Assembly: GCA_024653325.1 (NCBI GenBank)
Contig: JANLFX010000016.1
Span: 1-46,487, forward strand
From: Anaerolineae bacterium
GTDB lineage: Bacteria > Chloroflexota > Anaerolineae > JACIWR01
Reading direction: 5' to 3'
DNA length: 46,487 bases
Each line of letters starts with the position of its first letter. Position 1 is the stretch's first letter. Shown here in pieces: positions 41,020 through 46,487 of the stretch. The position numbers and the translations under genes are program-made. A model generated the notes under the pieces. It made no database searches, had not been told where the DNA came from, and saw only the letters and a list, made by a program, of their open reading frames with translations.

Positions 41020-42992
41020 GCTACCCCCTTCATCAGATCCAGCACAGGAGTGATGCTGAAGTAAAGCACTAACACGGCTATCGCCAGAAAGAATACCGCC
41101 GTCGCCAATTTGATGGCCCACATCCACTTCCTGAGAAAACGGCCCAGGCGCTCAGCAGTGGTCACCTCCAGGTAAGCCAGGAGAAAGACGATGACCAGCG
41201 GCAGGATGAAAGCCAGATTGTAAAACAGGAGGTAGAGAAACGCACGAGCGCGCAATTCGGGCACTTGCATGACGAACACGATGGTCGGCCAATACACCTG
41301 GCCGGTACAGGCCAATTCGATGATCGAAACAAGCAGGCCGGTCACGAAAGCCGCTGGCACAAAGACCCGTCGCCGCGCCCCCGTGCGGATGACACGGTTA
41401 ATCTGCCGGCGCAAGCCATCGGGCAGGCTCAGGGCCATTCCCTTCGTTTGGCCTTTCCTGGCCTTGAGGAAATCCTGAAAGGCGGCCATGGCCAGTACCA
41501 GGCACAACAGCCCGGTCAGAACAAAAATCACCGTGCGCAGGACGGACATTGTCCCCTGAAGAAAGGGACTGAGTTCCAGCACTTTGTACAGGCCCATGCC
41601 CAGAGCCACGTAAACGATGAACACCCCCAGGGTAAAGGCCAACCCGGTGATTATGATCTCCCAGCCTTTGCGTCCGGTCAGGGCCAGATAGGAGATAAAA
41701 AGGATCACCGTAGTAAAGGCACAGGGATTAATCCCATCTATCAGGCCCGCGCCGAGCACAGCCATCACCCCGAAAGAGCGGAAGCGTTCAATCAGGCTGT
41801 TCTGCGCTTCCGCCTGTTGATTGGGATTGAAGTCCGTCCATGTAGCCTCCGCTCCTGTCACGGCGTAACGTTCCACCAGAGCTTTCAGGCTGTCGTAGGT
41901 CACCTCGTCGGCGATGAGAGCATCCTGGCCAATGAACACCGCCGGGGTCAATAACCGCCTGTCCGCCGGCACTCCATAACGGGCTCCCAGCCACTCGGCC
42001 AGTGCGCCGTTGGTCTCGATCTCGAAAGTCTCCACCTGAAGTGAAGGGTATCGGGATTGCAAGGCCCGGAGTGCAGTGCTCACTCGGTCACACTCGCGGC
42101 AGCCCGCCTTGGTGAAATAAGCCAGGGCCATTGTTTTGCTGGCTGGCATTGTCGGTGGCGGGGTAATCGTGGGCCCTACACTCAGCGTAGCGATGGGTGT
42201 CGGGTTTATCACCAGCCAGGTCGGAAAATCCACGCCGCCGTGCTCCAGTGCATAATCAATCCCCTGTTCCAGGTACTGCCGGATCTGGTTTTCCCCGACT
42301 AATAGCACCCCACCAAGATAAATAGTAGGGACTGCACCCACTGCCTCTTCCGGCAATTGTGCCGCTTTACCCAGCCACACCAGCGCCTCATAAACGTCAG
42401 GATTAGCCACGTCCACCATTGCCCATGCCACCTGGTCTCCGTATTTGTCCTCCACGGTAGGCAGATACTCGTTGATGATGTTGTGGCAATGTGGGCACTC
42501 CTTGCTGTAGAAGAGGACAAAGTGAGCGACGGGCTTCACTCCAGGGGACGGGGAGGGTTCCGGTGTAGGCTCTTCGACTGTGCTCAAGGCAGGCGTTGGT
42601 GGATAGTTGACTCCACCGGCGTCCAGGTATTCCTGGATAATTCTCGCCAGGTTCTCGCGGATCGCGTTCTCTCCAATCAATACCTGGTCACCGATGAACA
42701 CCTCTGGAATGGCCGCTTCCTGTTCAGAAATCCCCCGTTCCTGTTCCAGAGCCAGCATCCAGCGGTAGTTGTCGGTACTCTGCCCGATGTCCAGCATGGT
42801 GATCTCGAGCTGATCTCCGAACTGTTCTTTTATTTGGGGCAGGAAATCCTCGATAATACTCTGGCAGTGGGGGCACTCTGGCGAGTAGAAAAGCAGCATG
42901 TGTACCACAGGCTTCTGGGCCACAGCGTGAGGGGTCAGCCATCCCAGAACGATTATGACCATCAGTAGGGTCAGCAACGTTGTTTTGCGCAT
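41016..42992 (-). CDS. triple thioredoxin-fold/CcdA-type membrane fusion protein
   Basis: The start MRKTTLL at 42992 is preceded by GGAGGACGG. After a signal/membrane segment come three thioredoxin-like domains with CPHC (about residue 40), CPHC (about 165) and CREC (about 300) pairs, separated by Thr/Pro linkers. A CcdA/DsbD-type membrane domain (about 415-650) follows, with one Cys in DGINPCAFTTVILF and another in IIELACTGQVYWP. CcdA-like domains pass electrons from the cytoplasm to extracytoplasmic thiols (family knowledge). Internal wiring to three receiving domains is inferred. It is translationally coupled to the AlaX-like gene. Confidence 0.88.
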   Translation of the reverse strand: MRKTTLLTLLMVIIVLGWLTPHAVAQKPVVHMLLFYSPECPHCQSIIEDFLPQIKEQFGDQLEITMLDIGQSTDNYRWMLALEQERGISEQEAAIPEVFIGDQVLIGENAIRENLARIIQEYLDAGGVNYPPTPALSTVEEPTPEPSPSPGVKPVAHFVLFYSKECPHCHNIINEYLPTVEDKYGDQVAWAMVDVANPDVYEALVWLGKAAQLPEEAVGAVPTIYLGGVLLVGENQIRQYLEQGIDYALEHGGVDFPTWLVINPTPIATLSVGPTITPPPTMPASKTMALAYFTKAGCRECDRVSTALRALQSRYPSLQVETFEIETNGALAEWLGARYGVPADRRLLTPAVFIGQDALIADEVTYDSLKALVERYAVTGAEATWTDFNPNQQAEAQNSLIERFRSFGVMAVLGAGLIDGINPCAFTTVILFISYLALTGRKGWEIIITGLAFTLGVFIVYVALGMGLYKVLELSPFLQGTMSVLRTVIFVLTGLLCLVLAMAAFQDFLKARKGQTKGMALSLPDGLRRQINRVIRTGARRRVFVPAAFVTGLLVSIIELACTGQVYWPTIVFVMQVPELRARAFLYLLFYNLAFILPLVIVFLLAYLEVTTAERLGRFLRKWMWAIKLATAVFFLAIAVLVLYFSITPVLDLMKGVA

Positions 42993-43060
42993 CCGTCCTC
43001 CGACATCTCCAGGCAAAGCTCCAACCGGCTTCACACGGAGTCTAATTTTTTAACATGATT

Positions 43061-43090
43061 ATTATAGCACAATCCGTCTCGATTTGCCAA
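43061..43090 (-). promoter_or_regulatory. promoter of the thioredoxin/CcdA-AlaX operon
   Basis: On the minus strand, TGCTATAAT gives a perfect extended -10 (TATAAT at 43066-43061). TTGGCA (43090-43085) lies 18 bases upstream. It is about 70 bases ahead of the start at 42992. Confidence 0.6.
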
Positions 43091-43339
43091 AGACAACGAT
43101 GTCCGGGGACGCATTTCACTTTTGGGGCAGCTCGCCCTGGCTGGCGCGTCCAGCTTACGTAGGGCGGCTTTCCACAGCCACCGCAATGGACGGCAGGTTC
43201 GGAAACCTGCCCTACCAGGGATCTACCACGGTGGGTCATTTGAACCAATAGGAAATACATTTGCCTGCCGCAGGCGCAAACGAGTAGCCGACGGCAATGC
43301 CGTCGGCTACCCTGCTGTTCTGATAAGACTCCCGGCCAG
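43091..43339. repeat. intergenic cluster of palindromes
   Basis: No gene is seen. Palindromes include GGCAGGTT/AACCTGCC at 43192-43211, a TTTGC/GCAAA hairpin at 43259-43280, and a near-perfect 13-bp-arm palindrome at 43284-43310 (GTAGCCGACGGCA and its complement around one base). A decayed copy of the first lies near 43160. The stretch follows the SDR stop, so one of these may terminate its transcript. Confidence 0.6.
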
Positions 43340-44185
43340 TCAAGAGACCGGTTGCTCAGTGGACCGGATTCGCTCCGCGTGAGCTCTGGCGACAACGTGG
43401 TCGAAATACCAATCGAACACGGAAGGAATGAGACGGTACAGCGGATAAAGCAATTTGGTGTCGGTGCCACAGATGATCATCCGCTTTTTCTTGTCTATGC
43501 CGCGTAACAATTCCATCGCCACTTGCTCCGGACTGTTCAGCTTGACGGTGCCGGACAACCTCTTTGTTTCCAGGGGCTTAGTCTTGTTTTCCTCGTGAAA
43601 CTGGGGCGTGTCGGTATCCGGTGGGAAAAGAACTGACACATAGATATTGTACGGCTTCAACTCCATGCGCAACGCGTCGGAGAAGCCCCGTACAGCGAAC
43701 TTTGTCGCGCCGTAAGAGGTGTACCCGAAGATGCCTATAATTCCGGCCACGGAGGAGACGTTAACAATGTGTCCGCTGCGCCTTTCTTTCATGTAAGGGA
43801 GTGCGGCTTTGATGGTGTTTACGGTGCCGAAGAAATTGATGCTCATCGTGCGCTGGAAGTCATCCAGGGGCAATTCGTCAAAGTAGTTACAGCTCGCTAC
43901 CCCTGCCGAGTTGATCAGAATATCGGGAGGATATCCGCTTTCCACGAGAGCATCTATCGCGGCTTTGACCTGCCCGTATTGCGAGACGTCCGCCGCAAAA
44001 GCGCGACAGAGCTGATCGGCGCGTCTCTTCTCGGCCACAATCTCGTCCAGAGCGGCATTGAGCACCTGCTGTCGGCGAGCGATGATAAAAACATTGGCCC
44101 CATGGCGAGCCAGCAGACGGGCCGTAGCCTTGCCGATACCACTGGACCCACCGGTAATTATCACATTCTTCCCCTCGAAATTCAT
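43340..44185 (-). CDS. SDR, 3-ketodihydrosphingosine reductase-like
   Basis: The ATG at 44185 follows AGGAGGGG; a TTG at 44191 is less likely. The 281-residue protein has the cofactor motif TGGSSGIG, INSAG, VSSVAG and the catalytic YGATK. The stretch ELKPYNIYVSVLFPPDTDTP, then EENKTKPLET, matches my recollection of eukaryotic 3-ketodihydrosphingosine reductase (KDSR) closely. That enzyme reduces 3-ketosphinganine to sphinganine with NADPH. A sphingolipid role is therefore inferred, but no serine palmitoyltransferase is in the window. A generic SDR is the fallback. Confidence 0.85.
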   Translation of the reverse strand: MNFEGKNVIITGGSSGIGKATARLLARHGANVFIIARRQQVLNAALDEIVAEKRRADQLCRAFAADVSQYGQVKAAIDALVESGYPPDILINSAGVASCNYFDELPLDDFQRTMSINFFGTVNTIKAALPYMKERRSGHIVNVSSVAGIIGIFGYTSYGATKFAVRGFSDALRMELKPYNIYVSVLFPPDTDTPQFHEENKTKPLETKRLSGTVKLNSPEQVAMELLRGIDKKKRMIICGTDTKLLYPLYRLIPSVFDWYFDHVVARAHAERIRSTEQPVS

Positions 44186-44202
44186 CCGCAACCCCTCCTC
44201 AT

Positions 44203-44222
44203 TAAGATGCCATCTCGTCCTA
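44203..44222. repeat. GATGCCATCTCGTCCTA half-palindrome
   Basis: This repeats one arm and loop of the copy at 7230-7251 and lies between the DUF881 stop and the SDR start. Confidence 0.5.
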
Positions 44223-44225
44223 CGA

Positions 44226-44912
44226 TCACTGTGAGATGCGTTGCTCTATCGCCGTGGCATATCTGAAGCTCAGCGGCCGGGCATAGATAGGCAATACCAG
44301 TTTACCACGTTGTTGCACCGTGATACTGAGGTCCGGGTAGCTGTGTTCGAACACGGCGATCAAACCACCAGCGCGCAGCAGGGCCGTTTGCATTGTTTGA
44401 GGAGACCCGATAGCCTGCAAAACAAACGGCGGTTCAATGGGTACTCCGTTTATGCTAAGCCCACCGGAGCTATCGCTGGTAACCATCGAGGACACCGCCA
44501 CCCGCTGTTCGTTGATGGCTATGGCTTCGGCGCCGGCATTGCGCAATTCGTTGATCAAGTCTTGCAAATCCAGGGCGTTGACCTCGCCCTCAATACGCAC
44601 CTCTACTCCTGGGCCGGATACTTCCACTAATCCATTGATTATCTTCATCCGGTTGAGCTCATCCACCAACTCTTCCAACGGAGTCCGCCCGCTGGCTGCC
44701 AAGCTCTGTATCTGCGTTTCCAGCGACGAGATTTCCTCGCGTAGCTGGGCGTTTGCTGCCACCAGATTACTGATAATCACCGCCTTGTCGGCGGCAGATA
44801 TGCCCTCCAATCGCGTGCGGGCCGCCTGCTGAGTACGGTACTGAATCACCAATAACAGGCCGAGGGCGAAACAGAACACGGTCAGGAGAAGTTGCGCTTT
44901 CCGGTTTCTCAT
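44226..44912 (-). CDS. DUF881 membrane protein, copy 2
   Basis: The ATG at 44912 is chosen because an upstream in-frame start (44975) overlaps the preceding gene. The 228-residue protein has one N-terminal membrane helix (about 6-25), a coiled coil (about 35-75) and the DUF881 domain with LINELRNAGAEAIAINEQRV and GVPIEPPFVLQAIGSP. DUF881 proteins are membrane-anchored and often linked to cell-division or wall loci in Gram-positive and Chloroflexota genomes (family knowledge). The function is unknown. It is 35 bases after its homologue. Confidence 0.9.
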   Translation of the reverse strand: MRNRKAQLLLTVFCFALGLLLVIQYRTQQAARTRLEGISAADKAVIISNLVAANAQLREEISSLETQIQSLAASGRTPLEELVDELNRMKIINGLVEVSGPGVEVRIEGEVNALDLQDLINELRNAGAEAIAINEQRVAVSSMVTSDSSGGLSINGVPIEPPFVLQAIGSPQTMQTALLRAGGLIAVFEHSYPDLSITVQQRGKLVLPIYARPLSFRYATAIEQRISQ

Positions 44913-44946
44913 GTGATTACCACCCCCTGCCCTGATCTTCCCAAAG

Positions 44947-45675
44947 CTACCGTCCTGGGCGAGCGTAGCGGACAACGAAACTGCCAGCGTAAGCAGGCAA
45001 TCTCAGATTCGAAGTCTTGCTGACCTTAAATTGCACATTGTACCGGGCAACCCGGTCTTTGAGATCGCGCAGATAAGATGGATTGCGGAGCACTTCACTC
45101 TGGACGTCAGAGGGGCCGATGGCCTGGATGATATAGGGTGGTGACAGGCGGGTATCATTGACCATGATAGTGGAGCCGACGCAATATATAGAGGTGGTAG
45201 CCACTACCCGCTCCTGATTAACGGCAATGGCCTCCGATCCGGCCATCCATAGCAAGTTGATCACGTCGCGGATGTCGTACTCGTGGATAAGATAATCACC
45301 CGGGCGGAGGGACACCACTCGTTGAGCGCCATCATCTAACACAACCTGTACACCGGGTCCCTGAACTGGCAGCAGCCCAGCATACAACTTCTGCTCGGCC
45401 AATTGGGCCTTGATTTCCTCCAGCAGCTTAGTTCGTGCTGTGGATTGCTGCTGGTATGCATCGAGTTCGGCCCGGAGACGAGCGATAGTTGTCTTCAGTT
45501 CTTCCTGTTCTGCTTCCAGCCGCTGGATAGCCAGATCAGTAGCCCGTTCGTGACCAGTGGATGTCGGAGGCGAGGGGGAGTTCCATTGCAGGCTAAGCAT
45601 CGCCCCCAAGACCAGGGCCACGATCAGAAACGATATATTGCGGGTGGCGATTGCCCGGCGGTTGTCGGTAATCAC
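44947..45675 (-). CDS. DUF881 membrane protein, copy 1
   Basis: GTG at 45675 follows GAGGT at five bases; a longer Cys-rich extension from 45729 would cross a terminator-like hairpin and is rejected. The 242-residue protein shares the layout of the next gene: a membrane helix (NISFLIVALVLGAMLSL), a coiled coil and DUF881 with VINLLWMAGSEAIAVNQERVV and TRLSPPYIIQAIGPSD. The pair is a diverged tandem duplication, probably acting as a heteromer. The function is unknown. Confidence 0.88.
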   Translation of the reverse strand: MITDNRRAIATRNISFLIVALVLGAMLSLQWNSPSPPTSTGHERATDLAIQRLEAEQEELKTTIARLRAELDAYQQQSTARTKLLEEIKAQLAEQKLYAGLLPVQGPGVQVVLDDGAQRVVSLRPGDYLIHEYDIRDVINLLWMAGSEAIAVNQERVVATTSIYCVGSTIMVNDTRLSPPYIIQAIGPSDVQSEVLRNPSYLRDLKDRVARYNVQFKVSKTSNLRLPAYAGSFVVRYARPGR

Positions 45676-45689
45676 ACTTGACCTCACAA

Positions 45690-45714
45690 GAAAAATGCAC
45701 CTGATACAGGTGCA
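45690..45714 (-). terminator. intrinsic terminator downstream of the lipoprotein gene
   Basis: On the minus strand, TGCACCTG-TAT-CAGGTGCA is followed at once by TTTTT. This is a compact stem and U-tract located between the lipoprotein gene and the DUF881 pair. Confidence 0.65.
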
Positions 45715-45846
45715 TCTACAATGGGACAAACTGAGCCTGAATCAAATAGCCGTGTCGGCTCAGGAGTCCCAATAGTCGTAAACCCCAAGTCATATCTACA
45801 TCCTAAAGAGAACGGCTATTGTCGGCAGAAAAGCCGACGGGCAGGT

Positions 45847-46365
45847 TTATTCTGGTTGGGTGATATACAGATCGTAGCTTTTCTGATTATTGGTTATCCG
45901 CGCTTCGCCTGTCACCGGCCCTACCGACACCTTGAGTTGGTAAGCCGAGCGATAAGGAATATCACTCTGGCTCTTGAAACGAACGATTGTTATCTCGCCA
46001 GGAGCTATGGACGTGATCAGGCTTTCGTCAGACAGGATGACTGTCTGCCCGTCGTCGGTAGACAATTCTGCCTGGACAGCTACGTTGTTTTCGTTATTGC
46101 TTCCACTGTTCTCTACGGCCACTAAAAGGGTGATCCCTTCTTTGCTGGTGACCAGTTGTTCGTATTCCAATGGGGGATCGAAGTCAATGGCCAAAACTGC
46201 CAAGTCGTGTTTGTCTGTATTTGCTGCTGCCTCCGACTCCATGACGGGCAGCACGTTCGTTGATGTTCGGTCTACCACTTTGATCTTCGCACAGCCGGGT
46301 AATGACACTAGAGCAATGACCGAGGCGAGGAGCCAGACGCACTGCATCCTTGCTCTACGCTTCAT
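45847..46365 (-). CDS. lipoprotein with CARDB-like domain
   Basis: AAAGGAGG lies seven bases before the ATG. The 172-residue protein has a signal peptide with lipobox LPGC (Cys about 25). After a polar spacer comes a beta-rich domain (about 52-170) with ITLLVAVENSGSNNENNVAVQAEL and APGEITIVRFKSQ, in the style of CARDB adhesion-like domains. It is expected to sit on the outer face of the membrane. The function is unknown. It is followed by a terminator, so it is probably transcribed apart from the DUF881 genes. Confidence 0.82.
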   Translation of the reverse strand: MKRRARMQCVWLLASVIALVSLPGCAKIKVVDRTSTNVLPVMESEAAANTDKHDLAVLAIDFDPPLEYEQLVTSKEGITLLVAVENSGSNNENNVAVQAELSTDDGQTVILSDESLITSIAPGEITIVRFKSQSDIPYRSAYQLKVSVGPVTGEARITNNQKSYDLYITQPE

Positions 46366-46386
46366 GTTTTTTCCTCCTTTTGCCCA

Positions 46387-46402
46387 CAGGGGTCGACCCC
46401 TG
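46387..46402. repeat. 16-bp perfect palindrome
   Basis: CAGGGGTC is followed directly by its reverse complement, in the noncoding stretch (46366-46487) before the lipoprotein gene. No further gene is seen to the end of the window. Confidence 0.6.
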
Positions 46403-46487
46403 AATAGGCGTGACTCACGCCGCCGCAGTATTTATAACTGGAGTCTGGCGAATTTTGAGCACCGCTATACATTGTAGGCAGTTGTTT

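Noticed and set aside
1-46487. tRNA or rRNA genes and known riboswitches
   Set aside because: Reading the intergenic stretches by eye gave no cloverleaf, rRNA core words or cobalamin, TPP or molybdenum-cofactor riboswitch consensus. A covariance-model search would be decisive, and I could not run one.

Overview
The window reads as a chromosomal segment of an uncultured Chloroflexota bacterium, most likely Anaerolineae-like. This is inferred, with no rRNA or marker tree available. The basis is the minC-minD-minE-rodA order, a DUF881 pair, envelope proteins with long Thr/Pro linkers, cytoplasmic anaerobic enzymes and many short intergenic palindromes. 46 protein-coding genes are supported. I saw no rRNA, tRNA or CRISPR array.

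Left part (1-12.7 kb). It opens with the 5' end of an IS110-family transposase running off the edge, followed by a structured noncoding flank that could hold a bridge RNA. Then come housekeeping and envelope genes: a corrinoid protein, a ComEA-like protein, ruvB, a lipoprotein with a sulfatase-modifying-factor fold, a QueH with an unusual N-terminal extension, a LysM protein, a hybrid-sensing histidine kinase, a radical SAM protein with a helix-hairpin-helix tail, cutA and a PHP phosphoesterase.

Middle part (12.7-30.5 kb). One long same-strand block looks like a catabolic island. A consensus promoter with an operator-like palindrome drives an IclR regulator. It is followed by a cupin, a TIM-barrel U32-like protein, a creatininase-family hydrolase, a tungsten/molybdenum AOR-type oxidoreductase with its MoaD/ThiS-like carrier, a nitroreductase, a small V4R-like protein, a two-subunit CoA-transferase, a ferredoxin and a complete Liv-type ABC importer. 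A reductive-dehalogenase-like protein without an export signal follows. Next is a tannase/feruloyl-esterase gene exactly enclosed by perfect 34-bp inverted repeats, then a malate/lactate-type dehydrogenase. A plausible reading is import of an organic acid, CoA activation and ferredoxin-linked redox steps; the substrate is not identifiable from sequence.

Right part (30.6-46.5 kb, all minus strand). This holds gltX, a UroD-like methyltransferase, the minCDE-rodA division/shape cluster, a trypsin-like protease beside a free copy of its N-terminal domain, a TPR membrane protein, a metallo-beta-lactamase-fold protein that has lost its metal-binding histidines, an alanyl-tRNA editing-type protein translationally coupled to a triple-thioredoxin/CcdA fusion, an SDR resembling 3-ketodihydrosphingosine reductase, two DUF881 proteins and a lipoprotein.

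Noncoding structure is rich: two MITE-like elements, several dispersed palindrome families that often sit on stop codons, an 8-bp minisatellite, and a three-way-junction RNA candidate between the protease gene and minC.
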